Assembly: GCF_963662255.1 (NCBI RefSeq)
Contig: NC_085059.1
Coordinates: 16,771,588-16,835,587, forward strand
Origin: Cinclus cinclus
Lineage: Eukaryota > Chordata > Aves > Passeriformes > Cinclidae
Reading direction: 5' to 3'
DNA length: 64,000 bases
Position numbers and translations under genes: made by a program. The notes under the pieces are model-generated. The model was given only the letters and a program-made list of their open reading frames with translations, had not been told where the DNA came from and did not search any database. The stretch's first letter is position 1; each line of letters opens with the position of its first letter. Shown here piece by piece: positions 23,080-60,130 of the stretch.

Positions 23080-23480
23080 TCAGAGAATATCCCGAACTGG
23101 AAAGGATACATGAGGATAATTCCAGGCCCTGCACAAAACGCCCCAACAATCCCTGCCCGGGCCTGAACGCGCGGCCCAAAGGCTTCTTGAACTCTTTCAC
23201 ACTTGGGGCTGTGACCAAGGAGAGCCTGGGGAACCTTTTCAGGGTCCGACTACCTTCTGCAAAAATAACCTTTTCCTAATATCCACCTCAGCCTCCCCTG
23301 GCACAGCTCCAGCCGTTCCTTCGGGCTCTGTCACTGGTCACAGAGGGCAGAGATCGGCGCTGTCCCTCGGGGAGAAGCTGCAGCCCGCGGTGAGGTCCCC
23401 CCTCCGTCTGCCTTTCTCCAGGCTGACCAGACCAAGCGACCCTTGCCGCTCCTCGTGCGGCCTTCCCTCTTCACCCGCGT
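23080..23480 (-). repeat. CR1 LINE 3' fragment in MED7 intron 1
   Basis: About 400 bp that follows CR1 landmarks on the complementary strand: CAGAGAATATCCCGAACTGG, CCCCAACAATCCCTGCCCGG, AGGCTTCTTGAACTC, GGAGCCTGGGGAACC-like, AACCTTTTCCTAATATCCA, CCTCCCCTGGCACAGCTCCA, CTGTCACTGGTCACAGAG and GACCAGACCAAGCGACC. It is GC-rich and relatively well preserved, and extends to within about 200 bp of the MED7 first exon. Confidence 0.88.
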
Positions 23481-23659
23481 CCCACGAGAGGAACTGGGCC
23501 TGACCCACACCCGCCACCGCAGTTCTGCCGTGCGCCGAGCTCTGAGAAGGCCCAAACCCCGCGGCGACGCTCGCCAGGCCTTGCTGAAGAGACAAGAGCC
23601 GGAACCACGTCCCGGCAGAGAGCACGGACCCGCTCAGCCGCCTCACCGCCCGCCCTCAC

Positions 23660-23730
23660 CTGCACCCTCGGCCCGCCTCGCTCCCTCAGCGCCGCCGCTA
23701 CTTCCGCCCGGCCAGCCCCTCCCTCCCTTC
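23660..23730 (-). other. MED7: MED7 non-coding exon 1 (predicted)
   Basis: On the minus strand a GC-rich segment ends in GGGTGCAG followed by a GTGAGG donor (last exon base 23660). It would splice to the acceptor 18 nt upstream of the MED7 start codon. The transcription start is inferred to lie just downstream of the CCAAT boxes; its exact position is not determined. Confidence 0.5.
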
Positions 23731-23800
23731 CCATTGGCTCGCGGCCTCGCTGTTCCGCGCTCTGATTGGCTGTCGCGAGGAGCAGTCAGGCGTTCCTCCA
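23680..23800 (-). promoter_or_regulatory. MED7: MED7 CpG-island promoter
   Basis: TATA-less, CpG-rich. Two CCAAT boxes in the MED7 orientation (ATTGG on the plus strand near 23733 and 23765) and an ETS-type site (ACTTCCG near 23699). The island extends to about 24.05 kb and might fire in both directions; no plus-strand gene was identified. Confidence 0.6.
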
Positions 23801-24040
23801 CTCAGCTCGCTCGGGGGCGAGCCCATGCGCTGGGCGTGGCTCCTGTCATGGCGGGCGGGGGGTGTGGGGGCTGCGCTGTCCTGCGGCTCCTCGGGGTTCT
23901 GGGGCCCCCCAGGGTCCTGTGACCTCTCAGGGTGCGGGGCTCCCTCGCCACAAGCCGCTGCTGAAGCGGGAGGGACTCGCCTGGCGTCCTTTGGGGGCGC
24001 CGGCTGCGCTGGGACAGCGGGGACGGGGCTCGGTCAGAGA

Positions 24041-24105
24041 CACAGAATCACAGAAATCACAAACTCAATTAGGTCGGGAAAGACCTCTGAGGTGGTCGTG
24101 GGAAG
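24041..24105 (-). repeat. CR1 LINE 3' tail
   Basis: CACAGAATCACAGAAATCAC followed by CAATTAGGTCGGGAAAGACC and CTCTGAGGTGGTCGTGG: the complement of the last ~60 bp of a CR1 element, at the edge of the CpG island. Confidence 0.82.
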
Positions 24106-24549
24106 TGTTTGCAGCCCTGCTGCAGCAGAATACACTAAATGTGACCAGAACTGGGACAAACGGTTTCGCTCCGTTGCTTTTCTTTCCGTTTTCTTCTAGG
24201 AGGAGTTGAAGTTAACATCGCGGATTTAAGTTTTCCACCGGGGTCGGGTGGGGCTGGCCTTGCTGGCATCGCTTCTGCAGGATTTTCTCCCTGGAACGGC
24301 CAACAGGGGAGGATTTTTCGACGCTCGGCCGTTCCTGTGCTGTTCTCTCTCCCTCAGCAGATGGCAGCAGTGCCCTGGTGACAGGGACCCTTCAGTGTCA
24401 TTTACGGATTCACTCTTCCGGGCCCATCATTTGCTAAAAAAAAAGTTCAACCGAATGATAATTACTTTGGATCCTGTTAATTGTTTCTACAAACATGCAA
24501 AGAAGGTCCAGAAACGTTAGATTTGTTTGATGAGAAAGCCTGAAATGAT

Positions 24550-24660
24550 GCACAGAATATCTGAATATTTATATATTCTAAACTAAGCTACACTTTACAA
24601 TTTACAATGAGATGAATATTTAAATATTCCCAACTGAACTACGCTTTACAATTTACAGTG
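24550..24660. repeat. Imperfect 51-bp tandem duplication
   Basis: CTTTACAATTTACA occurs at 24593 and again at 24644, each preceded by an AT-rich GAATATTTA...ACTACRCTTT block. Two units, AT-rich, with a few mismatches. Confidence 0.7.
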
Positions 24661-26041
24661 AATACAAGCCTGGCTGCAAAATAGGCTGATTTGTTTTCAT
24701 TTGTAAGCAATTTGCTGAATTCAGATAGAGATGCAGTTCCATGCTGCAACTAAAACGTTTCTGCTTAGAAAAGGTCTCTGAAATTCCTTCACCCCTATTC
24801 CTGCTTCCTCATCCTTCCTTTTTTTCCCTGCCTGCTCCTCCAGCCCCTGCACTGGCTGTGCAGCCCTTTCTTTTCACTGCTTGTGCCATCACCATCAGGC
24901 ACTGAATTACAAAACGAACTGATGCAGCCCCAAACCCCATTAAAACATTATTGCAGTTTTTCTTGGTTAAGTTTTCAGCTTTTCTAGTGACTTAAGTCAA
25001 CAATGCGTGCCCTGTGAGCATCAGGAAAAGCTTTTGAGAGAGGAGAGTGCATAGGCAGAAGGAAAGGAGGAGGCTGGGGACATGGGGTGGGGAATTGTTC
25101 TCTCCATTTCTGTGACAGAAAGCTCTTATCTTGTCTCAAATCATCTTGTTACATCATCCTCTGAAAGACAGGCAAGGAATAAAAATCATCACCTCCAAAG
25201 CTGAGTGAGATAACGTGTGGTAGGAGGTACCAAGACACCTTTGGTTTTATTGGACTTTCCAGACTTTGATTTCACATTCTTTTTACAAGGAGCTGAGCTT
25301 GACTTCTAGTGCCTTGCACTCAGTGAACCGTGCAGCAAGGATGTAAAATGCTGTGACTTCAAACAGGAGCAGGCAGTGAGAGCCAAGCTCTTGTTTTTTG
25401 CACGATCTCTGTGATCTCCTTGAGTCATTTTCTGTGTGATGGTGGCCGAGACAGAGGGGATGTAATGTCAGTCTTGTTCTTGGTGGAAGGGCTGGTTCTC
25501 GGAAGAGCCATGGATGACCCTTTCCAGCCCACGGGGAGCTGCTGACACTCCTTACAGTGGTTCTAAATGAGAAATTAAGAATGATGGGGAATGTCAAGTA
25601 CAGCACTACAGTTTACTTTCTGTTCCATTCTAGCTCTTGTCTGAAATAAGGGCACTATCCAGCACAAGCCTACCACTGGTAATGGAGCACAATTCCTACA
25701 TCATCTCCAGCTTGTGGGGATGAAGCAGTACCATGATATTCTCTGCCTCAAAGACTCAACATCTTAATTTACAGCTTTGGTTAAGTTTATTTTCATTTTC
25801 TTCATTACTAATTTTATGCAAATTGGCATGTTTCAGTAGCAGGCACTCCAGTTCTGTTAATTCAGCAGCAGTATGTACAGTGTGTGCCATTGCAGTATGC
25901 TGTTATTTTAGCAGAACTGGAATCCAAATATTGTACTAGCACAGTAAATATAAACCCCATTTTCAAGCATGCTCTTAGAACAGCACTGCTTTCTTCTGTG
26001 TTACAACAGATTTCTTTCATTTCCTGCTGCTACTGCACTCT

Positions 26042-26073
26042 AAATAATAAATAAATAAATAAATAAATAAATA
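26042..26073. repeat. AAAT microsatellite
   Basis: Seven to eight copies of AAAT/ATAA in tandem. Confidence 0.9.
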
Positions 26074-29000
26074 TGTGTGTTTTTCTCATGTTGTCTGAAA
26101 AACAAAACCAAAGTCAAACTCAGTTCCAGTGGTTAAGCAATGGGCTCAGGAGTTTCCTTTTTTGGTGATTGTTACAGGCTTTTTTGCAGGATATGCCAGG
26201 GAGGAGGGCGAGAGAACAGGAGCCTGTTGGGGGTGAAGGAGAATTAACCAAGCTTTATGTCTCCATCTGCTGTGGTTAATTCTCATCTCCCTGTCTCCTG
26301 CTGTGGCTTTGGGAGTTAATGAATTTACAGTGCAGTACTGTGCAGCCTTTTCTTCCTGACTCCTCGGAATAAAATAACAGCTGCAGCCTATTGGCACACC
26401 TGCTAATGTAGGAAAGAAGTTTAATGTTCCCATCATGTAAAAAACTGGGGCACAACAGAGTTCAGTGCACATGACAGCTGAACTGTTTCTTGCTCTACAG
26501 CCTGTTATCAAACAGATTCAAAGCTCAAAACAGAGCTTTCATTGGTATTTAGCAATAAAACAGGTATCTCACTACTATTAGGAAACATAAGGGCTCAAAA
26601 TCCAGGCATATTTTGCTAGAATCACTCAGCATTCCTTCCTATGTTCACAGCCATAGTATTGTCTCTGGAAACAGCCCCCCAACATGATTTTTAAGCCAGA
26701 CATTAATGCTGGGTGTTTTCTTGCTCACATGCCTGTTTGTAACTGCTTACTCAAACATGCAAATGAACATGTCTCAAAAAATGCATCTGCATGGCACAAG
26801 GAAGTAATTCCCGTCCAGCCATCAGTGATGGGCATGGCAGATCTGTTGTATTGCCAGGGTAAATGTTTTGCCAGCAGTGCAAGTCCCACCTTTGTCTTCA
26901 GAGGGAGACAGAAACAGACAGGAACCATGATAGCCAGGCACTAGTAAAAGGAGCTGGAACAAAATACCAATTTGGGTATGACCCCAAGAAATGAGGTTTT
27001 GCTTTCTGCATTTTTGCCTAAGAAAGAACATCTGAGGAAAGAATTAATTGTCCCTTCTTCACAGAAGAGCCTGTTCTAACCCTGTGCAAGTTCTCTAGTA
27101 TAAAACATGTTCTCTGTGTTACAGCCAGTCCTGGGAGTTACTGACTTCACAAATGATGGATAATTCATTGCATCCTCTCAGCAGATGCTCAGAACAAGGC
27201 ATCCACTTTCCCAGGGTTCCCAAACAGTTCACAGGGGAATCTTGCCCTGCTTCTACAGCTCCCTGGGTCACTGGGAGCAGTATGAGAGGATTCAAAGATG
27301 CAGCTGAAGGACCTCGAGGAAAGCTGGGTGCATCTGCTGGTAAAGACCAGGCTAATTCGTCCCTTTGTCTGCAGCTTTCTCTCTTGTGCTTTGGGTCTAC
27401 TGGAGCTGTGTTTATTGGGGTGATAATGAAGTGCCAAAGAAACAAGACAGCTGAGTAACCTAAATAAGAGTTTCTCACACTCTAAGCTAAGTAGCAAAAT
27501 GGGTTGAATTATGGGAGTTTAGAAGTTCAGTAATAATCATCATTGAGCAGCTGGTATAAAGGAAGAGCTGGCACCCAGGCAGTAAACCTGACCAAAATAT
27601 TGCACATGATAGAAGGATATAGGTCAATTTATGAGACTGAAGAGAGAGCTGCAGCCTTCTGGACTGTTTTTTGGTTTTTTTTTACAGAAACAAAAACTAC
27701 CTATATTTAACTTCATAAATTTCTCTGCCGCCTTCAGGACATAAACCTTGGTACCAGAGCAGGATGTGCGGGTGGGGAGATTTTCACAATGTGCTGTAAT
27801 CAAAGTGAGAACTGCATAATCTGGGTAAAACCCCTATGAAAAAAATCCAATCCATAAAACAACTTTTTTTTTTTATCGGAAATATAGCAGTTTGCAGGAG
27901 GTAGCAAGGAAAAAAACAAAGGTGATTGAAAGAAATAAAGGAGTCCACTGAGACTACAGTTGATAAGAACTTTATCTGCAACCTCAGCTTGTCCAGCACA
28001 AAGGAGTATTTCAAGCACACAGCAGCTCAAACTTCAATCTGAATAATGTAAAATATTTCAGATTTTCCTGCATATGGACAGAAAAGTGTCAAAGAGTACA
28101 TGGTAGCAAGCTTTATAAAAGCACTGACACAGAGAAGATGTAAGATACCTACAAAATTCATCACCCCTCATCATAAAGTTTAGTCTTACAGTGGTTTTAA
28201 GATGTTCAGGATAGTAATATTTCATTATTTTCTACAAAATATACAAAATTTCTGTACCTTGCAATATAAAGTACTGCCAAAATTATTGAAAGAAGTGTTC
28301 AGTGTAAAACTGTACCATCCTACAAGGTCGGGCTCCAGAAATGAGGTACTTGTGTTAGTGGGATATTCCAGCCCTCCTGAGGAGCCCTTTCAGGAGGGTT
28401 TTGTAGTTTGTGTCTAGAGCTCTGCAGAGACTCTCACATATTCCAGCTCTGCAGCCAACACAATCCTAGGCAAGTGGTGCATTTCTACATATTTATTTAT
28501 TGATGTATTTGTTTACTTATTTATTTATATCCTTCTCGACTGTAGAAGGGTCCTGAAGCACTTAAATGAGGCTTGCTTTAAAAGGATTATAACCCTTATT
28601 TACCCAGATGGATAATGACAAATGATTTATGTCATGAAAGGAATTAAGAATATTAGTTAAAAATCAATTAAGAAATAATGATCTTTGAAATTCAAATACA
28701 CTTAAACAGGTTACTCTCTCCTAAATGCACAATTAAATATAAATACTATTCTTAAACCATATGTTTTTTGTTTACACATGTCAGCCTGGCTATACATTCT
28801 TTAGACATAGAATTCCTTTCTGGTTTTGACTTGCTACACTCAAGTATTTGTGTGTTTGCTACGTATGGGGTTTGGAATTAAAGTGAAAAAAGAAAAATTA
28901 AGGGGTACATCTGAGGCAAGAGTGATAAAAAGATACGTCAGCTGAACTGCTTTCTTCCCCAGTTCAGCAGAGTTATCAGCTGACAAAGATATTGCAAAAT

Positions 29001-30494
29001 AGAACTAGTTAGCAGCTCTCTCTGGAACCAACACCTGTGTTTATATGAAATCCACGTTTATATCAAATCCCATGTTTAAACAAATCTGGCTGTGTTGACT
29101 TGTTTCCTTCCTCAGGGTCATTCATATTTGCCCTGTTCACTCTCTTAGCTGGCCCACCTTCACTTTAAACCATGGAAAACCCAGAGTGGCTGATCTCACC
29201 TGCTAAATCCTGCTAGCTCTTATACTCCAGGCCAAAATCTGTGATTATTTCCTTGCACTTATTTTCATATTTTTTGGGCCATCTTTCAGCATGTGTTGAA
29301 CCAAATCTGTGTCCTCAGTTTCTCCTTGTTTCTCTCCTGCCCGTGTTACCTGGCCCCTCTCAGCCCCTTCTGGCAGACAGGGTGTCACATCATGCCATGT
29401 TTACCCCAAATGCAGTGCAGTTGCCAAGCCCTCTATCTGTGTATTTGATCAAATTGCTCCCCTCTCCGTGTCCCTCTGAGAACGCATCTCTTATCTCATG
29501 AACAAATCAAGCTGCCAGTCACTAAGTACAAAGAATTTCTTAGCTCTCCCCACTACTCACCACCTTGGTTAATCTTCTCTTCCCCCACATCCTCCATCTC
29601 CAGCACCTCTCAGAGGTTTCTGTGCTGGCTTCTCAACTCTGCTGTCCTGTACTCCTCCTTCTTCTGTACAGCTGCAATGTCACACCCTTGTATTTCTATT
29701 TATATTCCATTTTCTGATAAGACAACGTGTACATCTCTGCCAGCAGACTGCAAACCACTCTGGCCCAAGCTACAGAGATTTTTCACAAAGTCCTTAATGG
29801 ACCACAGTGAGTGTGAAGAGGAGGCTAGAAAGAGCTATAGTCCTAAAGAAGTGTTAGGAGCTAAAAATGCAATGCTGTTAAAACTACCATTATAAACTCA
29901 ACTGCACTGGCCCAAATCAAGTGAAATATTTGTTGATCAAGATCCAAGCCTTTTTGGGGGTAATTCACTATTGCAGGCACAGTGAAATCTGTAATTTTAT
30001 CAGGGCATTCTGCTGCACATTTTTTGGTTCATTAATTACAAGAAAGGATCTCAGAGCATAATTTAAACCAGCAAATTCTCAAGCATAAGGAAATTTATGA
30101 GCACACAAAAGTGGTCCAATGCTTTGGAGGTGCAAGCTTTGGAATTTATCCAAATAGCTGCTGCTTACACAGGGCTCAATTCCAGAAAACTCACATCAAA
30201 CTGCATCTTTCATACATGTGTGCAGTATGAGGCAGACTAGCTTGTAGAAGAATTGGGAAATTTGGCCTGAGCATTTATCCAAATCTACAAATGTGTATGA
30301 AATCCCCCTTGACAGCAGTGATGCTTTTTTAGGAGATCACACACTTGTGTCATCTCACCACAAAAGTTCCTTGGTACTCCGTCACTCTGCCAAGAAACAA
30401 AGTACAGGTTTACTAGACTGCAGCATGACAAATGTTACAATGTCTTGTATGCATCTTGTCTTCAGCAAGACCACCACATTTATTATTTAAATTT

Positions 30495-30520
30495 ATATAT
30501 ATATATATTATATATAGGCA
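30495..30520. repeat. TA dinucleotide repeat
   Basis: Short run of TA units (TATATATATATATTATATAT). Confidence 0.85.
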
Positions 30521-31557
30521 TCAGCTGTGCACCAGCTTCAGGTTGTCCTCGTTTCTGTCCTATGGTACTGCATTGTCTTAAGCAAAGTCTCTACAAATCT
30601 GTACATTAAGTGCTAGATTTAAATTGTATTTTTATGGCACATGCACGTTCTTAACTAGCATTGAACAAAATTGTTAAAGAGCATTTGAAAATGTAAAGCA
30701 AGGAAGGGATCTGCCACTTCTTATTTTGGGAGGGATAAAAAGTTTATTCTGTAGTTCCTAAGTCAGTCCATGAATTGCCCTAAAACAAATCCAAATCTTC
30801 AGTTTTTTGCAATTCTGATATTTGTTTGGATTTCTTTCCCCTCATGAACTGTATTTAAAATAAATCTAGTATCTTGTTTAGAGCTTGAAAACAGTCTAAA
30901 AACACATCAGCGATTTGGAGCTGCCTCCTTATACCCTAATGCTGCATTAAACTCAGCACCAATAAATGATTTACACTGGAATGATTTTCAGAAATATTGT
31001 ATTAATGAACATACTTTTTAAATCTTGCTGTTTACCCATGTTCAATGAGACTCTGTCTCTCCAACCCCCAATACCCTCAGCAATACGATCCTACATCCAT
31101 AATACAAAAAAATACACAAAATATTAAAAATTAAGGAGCAGAGAAAAATTAATAACATTTGTTTTAAAGTAGAACAGTGCTGTTGTACTGACTACATTAG
31201 ATACATCATAATTTTTTTATACTTCTGTATTAAGCCTGGTGCTGACTGCTCTGAGCAGTGCTCTGGGGGCCTGAGGAAAGCAGATGTGTTTGTGCCCATT
31301 TCACTGCTGATGACACTGGTCTTGATTGCATCCACAGAGGGCATGCTGTGCCTGTGCCTCCTGCAGCATCCAGCCATAGCCTCACCAGATGCACCTGTAG
31401 TCAGTAGTCCTAAAGTAAAAGTAACCACTGATAATTAGTTAATTATTGGTTATTGTTACTGTCAGATTAAATATTTACTGACTGAAAATATTTATTATTC
31501 CTTATACAAGTATATCCTGGATATAATTTGTCTTTGGTTAGACAGAATTTTTATGTC

Positions 31558-31650
31558 ATCACAGAATCATTAAGGCTGGAAAAGACCTCCAAGACCATTG
31601 AGTCCAACCTTTGACCAAACACCACCTTGTCAACTAAATCATTACATGGG
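31558..31650 (-). repeat. CR1 LINE 3' tail
   Basis: CACAGAATCATTAAGGCTGG, AAAAGACCTCCAAGACCATT and GAGTCCAACC are the complement of the CR1 3' end. Truncated after about 90 bp, roughly 0.5 kb upstream of the ITK start codon. Confidence 0.9.
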
Positions 31651-32161
31651 GGAGTCCCTCAAAACTCATTGTATGAAATCTCTGTGTTAAATACCCTAAA
31701 TGGAAAAGAATCATTCCTTCACAAAAGAAATACGGATGCATGGAGGACATGCAGGGACGCTCATCCTGTACATCCATGCTGGGTCCATGCATTTAGAACT
31801 GTATTTACCAGATAAGCCAATAGGAGACAGATGCTTAATCATGCCACACCCCTTTAATTTATCCTTAATCATTGATTCACATCTCCTGCATGTCCCTCAA
31901 GTGTTACTTTTTTCCACAACATTTACCTTAGCGTATATTTCAACATGTGCTGTTCGCTTTATGACTTCAGAGAGGATGTGGTTATGGTCTGTCAGAAAGG
32001 AAGCTTTGCTGCAGATGGGAAGATAAAGCTCAAAAGCACCTACGCTGCCTCTTGAACTTTTTTTTTTTTTTTAATTAACTGTCTTCTTTCTCGTGTTTCT
32101 TTGACCGGGTGCACGGCACAGACTTCCCATGTCCTGGGAGACAAACATTCTTGGCTCAGCC

Positions 32162-55578
<23,417 letters not shown>

Positions 55579-57620
55579 TCATGGCACTGTGTGCTCAGCA
55601 CAGTCAAGAGAGTCCTGAGAAGAGAGAAGGCTGGATTTTCCCCAACAAAGCATTATAGGAATCCTCTCACCATAAACATTTGCCATATGCCTGGGGAGAA
55701 GGAGAGGGCAGAGGCTGGTACTTCCAGACAGACAAGATATCTCCAGGTCTTCCAGAGCCTAGACAGACACAGGCTTTGGTTTGGCCAAGAGTGTGCATCT
55801 TAAAACCAGAAGTGACTATTGAGCATGGAGTCCTGAACCACTCAGTCCAGCAAGGGTATTTCTCCTGAAGAGTCAGCCTCAAAATTAAGAGATCTGACAT
55901 TGCTGTTCTACTTCTGCGAAGTCACAAATGAAGGTCTTCACTGGAGGGAGATTAAAAAAAAAAAACAAACAAAACTTTCTTTAACTGAGGAGGAATGTTT
56001 AGACATTTTCCTGGCGAGCTGATTCAGAGTGGGCTGGACCTGAAAGCTCTGAACAGGAATAAGCCTGGGAGACACAGAAGCAGGCTGGATTGAGTGAACT
56101 GCATTTCTGATGCTGGTATTTCAAGGTGGTTTTGTTTTCCCTTTGCATGATTTTCCCTGCAACTGTGGTATAACAGGAACAGGATTTGGATACCTGGTAA
56201 GGCGGTGTCTGTGTGTGCATGTGAGAGAGGAAGAGAAAAAGAAATATTTGTTCTGAAGAGTCTTGAAATTCTCTCAAATTGCATTGTACAGTGAGTGGGA
56301 AAATGGGACTCTGATGGAAACTAAGACATTCTTGGAAGGGGGAAGCCGAAGCTGAATGTTGATATTGATTTTTTTTCTTCAGTCTTTCTATATCAGAAGA
56401 TTAATATGTGACCTCCATCCAATTTCTTTGAACAAAGTATGGAGGACTGAGCAAGGCAAAGTGTTATGTGTTCCCAGTCCAGGACAAGACTGAGTCCCAG
56501 GATCTGATTACCTGTGAAAGGTACAGGAATCTACTCCTGAACTGGTGTATTGGGCAGGAAGGAGCCAGAGGGCTCAGAAGAGAGAGAGCCAGGAGGAGAA
56601 AACATGCAGAGTATGTGCTCAGTGCATCAGTGATCATAAGAATTTTCTCATACTTTAAAAAGTAACAGAATCACCACAAGACCTCTCCATCTCTCCTGTG
56701 AACAAAGGCACTGACCACAGAAAAAGTCCAATGTGAATAGCGTGCCTGGACTCTTCCTCCTCAATGAGTTTCACATTATGTGGTGACAGCAGAAGATATA
56801 AACAAAATTAAAATTTGCAGTTTCACTGCAAGACAGAGACACTGTTTTGACATATCTGACTTCAAACCCAAATGTGTGGGTGTTGGTGTCCTGCAGAATT
56901 TGTAAATAAAATCAGGACTTTTTGCTAAGCATTAACAATCACTAGGGAAGTCAAGAGGGCTCAGAGATTATATGTGCAGATATGCAATATGTATTTTTGA
57001 TGCTTCTCTGTTTGGGCAGGTGAGAACACAGGGAAACCTTACACGACAGCAGCTTACAAAAACTCTGAAGTGCAAACTTTCAGCAGCAACCTCCTGTCAT
57101 TATACAAGTCAGGTTCAAATATGTTTGCCAACAAAAATGGAACAAGGAAATAATGTAATCCCATGATCTCACATATCCTGTGTCAAAATATTTCTTCATA
57201 GAAAGAGGCTTATTTTTTGTTATTTTTCAGGCTCCTGATTCTAGGGAGATTCTTAGGAGCCAGAATATCTTTTCAGGCATATGGATATGGGCAAGGCATC
57301 AGTTCCTGCCTGATACATGTTCCCACACTGTGACAGGAGTGCCACAGAGTTCAGCTTCTGGGTCACTGCCCCCACTATCCTTGAAGGAACCAGGGGTCTG
57401 CTGAGCATGAGGTCATTGCTATTAAGAAGCAGCAATGTTGTTCTGCTAGGTGACATTTCTGAGGTCTTATTTATATTTGGACAAGTGTAATATTTATTAG
57501 ATAGAGTGGGCTGCACAAAATATTATTGTGATAGTTTATGTTCAGTTTTATTTTGCAGTCTTTCTATGCACACAATATGGAGTTTTACAAACAATAAAAT
57601 TGCTGAGTCCCAACTGTGAC
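55579..57620 (+). other. ITK: ITK 3' untranslated region (approximate)
   Basis: No other gene is visible downstream of the stop. AATAAA signals occur at 56905-56910 and 57593-57598; the second gives a UTR of about 2 kb, close to the long 3' UTR known for mammalian ITK. The end point is an inference. Confidence 0.5.
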
Positions 57621-60130
57621 TTTCACTATATGTGAGCAAAACTGCAAAAACCATGCACCTATAATCATACAGTCTGCTCTTCCTCCAAATCCCATCCACC
57701 GAGATGCAAACAGGCATTTTCTGGCATGCTGAAATATCTCTGTTCCCCAGAATTATGTTTGTATTCTGGGGTTACACACAATGTGCTGGATTTATGGCAG
57801 CAGGAAGCATTCAGAATCTCTGCAAATATATGTAAGTTATTACATAGACACCAGATTTTTAGGTCTAAATATCCATTATGGTGGCTTTAAATTCTCTTGA
57901 ATCTTCATAAAATTGGGGGTGGTAATATCTGAGTGCTCCCAGAAGGTGTTTCCCCTTAATTTACAGGGCATTTTAGGAATCTCAAAAGGGCAGTGCCGGA
58001 GTGGGATAACTGCATGTTATCAATGCACTCTAACCCAGCCTTCCCTCACCACAGCAGTGTCTAAGGCAAGTTTAGGTGGGTGTCCTTCATGTGGCTTGAC
58101 CAGATCTGTTCCCCACAAAGCAGAGGTGAGAATATCAGTCTCCCACTGCAAAGTGAGTCACCTTTCCCTGAACACCCCTTCCCTGCCTCCCTAGAAAGCA
58201 TTTCCAACATGCTGAACGTTTAAGCTGCTGCCCCTTTGCCTGGCTGTGTCTCTCCAGGGTGGGAGGTTGTGCTTGTCCCTCCTTTTCCCTGCTGGTTATC
58301 CCAGGTGGGTTCATGGCTCTGTACACTTGGCTGGAGCCAGGGCCCAGAGCTGTGTCCCAGCGTGTCCCCAAGCTGCTGCTGAGATGGCCAGGCACAGGCA
58401 CAGCCAGGCTGGAGCCCCTGCTAGCAGAAGGCAGTCAAGCAGTAACCTCATCTAGAAAGAGCAGCTGATGCTTCTCAGTGGAGACCAGGGACTGGAGCGT
58501 GGTAGCATTAGCCATGAAAAGCTGTTTTCTGGGCATGGGTCAGTCCCCCTGAGGATGTGGGTGTTGTTCCAGTGCACAATTACCTTAAAATCAGGTAAAA
58601 TCAGGTTAAAAGGCCTGGAAAAAAATACAGAATTACCTGAAATATTTTTTAATGAGCATGTTTTTATGTGATGTTTGGCATTGTCCCTTTCTGAACGCTT
58701 GTCAGCACAGCAGGATTCAGGTGAATGACTCTGCTAAAGCTCACTTGGCATCAGTGATCATAGGACTTCTTCATAAATTCATGTGTGCTCTTGTGTTCAG
58801 CTCACCACAACATCATGTTCTCTCTCCTCTCCACACACTGATGCACACACTGCTGCTGGAGCTGCATGGGCCTGCCCCTCACTGTCATTGTCCCCAGACT
58901 GCAGAGAAATCTGCAGGACAAATGCAGGGAAACTCATTCCATCCTTCTACCAGCTAAGGCAATATGGAGCAGAAAACTAAAATAGTATCATAACATTTAT
59001 GGAATTCCCATCACACTGAGCCTGGTTGATAGTAGGTCCAGATTAAACTGTTTGCAAAAAAAAAAAAAAAAAAAGTCCACAGCAGTCTTTTCTGCCAGTT
59101 TTCTTTTCTTCAGGGTGAACTAACCTTGTTTCACCCGTGACCTTAGAATTATGTTTGCTGTTAAATCTTTTGTATCTGCAGTAACAATGCTCACTTACTG
59201 ATTTTTTCCTGACAAGTATTAAATAGTAAAAAGATGAATGAAACACGATAATGTGTTGTAGTCAAGGGTGAGATAGAGTCATAGATATCACAGAATCATA
59301 GAATAATTTGGGTTGGAAGTGACCTTTAAAGATCACATAGTCCAGCCCCAAAAGAAGTAATGCTATGCAGGGAAAGATTCTACGCCCAGAGATTTATTGA
59401 TACATTTTTTCAGCTGTGGTCCTGTCCTTTAAAACAAAGCTAATTCCTAAGACTGTTCTGCTGCTTTTCCAGTTTGCAGACCCCAGTGCCTTCAGCCCAC
59501 GGCATCCATTCAAATCACAGCAGCAGATCCGCAGTGTAAAACTGGTGTCCAAGCTTCCCTGAGAGCCAACAGACACACACAGGAATCAAGCTCATCCCCA
59601 CACGCTCATGGATAACAGCAGCAGTCTGAGGAATTGGAGGGATCACCGTAATCCAGGAAAGGCCAGGTAGCAACCTGATTCTAGGCTCATGCTTAGGAAA
59701 GGCACAGTGCCAGGGACACCACAGAAATACACCTAGAGCTGTGTCTAGACTTTCGTCAATCCTTGGGTATCCACCAGTGTCTTTCAACAAACAAGACAGC
59801 TCCATAGAGGGTTTGTATCAGTCACCATGAGGCAGTGTCCCTCTGAAAGCTGTGAGTTTGGATTTCACAGTACCTCTGAAGAGCTGTATTAGAGCTTTAA
59901 ACAGACGTACGAGCTGAAGGACTGGAAACTAGTTCCTGTAAAAAAAGCCAGACCCCAAGAATGCCCAAAGGAAGACCTTTTGGATGCGGCGTTGACTCAC
60001 AATAGGATTGGAGATCTGAGCAAAGGCGCTGCCTTCAGGTTTTCATCCCCAAGATGGTCAGCACCCGAGGCCCTGTATGTTTTCTCTAAGCGTATGTATT
60101 CTGCCACCAAGGCGTTTGTTAAGATGGTAG
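57621..60130. other. Intergenic region, ITK to CYFIP2
   Basis: About 2.5 kb containing one CR1 tail (59279-59352) and a poly-A run (59056-59074). No gene recognised. Confidence 0.55.
59279..59352 (-). repeat. CR1 LINE 3' tail
   Basis: CACAGAATCATAGAATAATT, TGGGTTGGAAGTGACC and TTTAAAGATCACATAGTCCA: complement of the CR1 3' end. Confidence 0.9.

Larger units (their letters stand above)
23801..32050. other. Intergenic region, MED7 to ITK
   Basis: About 8 kb with no recognisable protein exon. Contents seen: small CR1 tails (24041-24105, 31558-31650), an imperfect 51-bp tandem duplication (24550-24660), an AATA microsatellite (26042-26073) and a TA run (30495-30520). The mammalian neighbour GARIN3 (FAM71B) was not found. 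Confidence 0.55.

Noticed and set aside
23766..24209. Plus-strand frames divergent from MED7
   Set aside because: CpG-island composition and overlap with a CR1 tail; no conserved domain or plausible splice structure seen, though a non-coding divergent transcript cannot be excluded.
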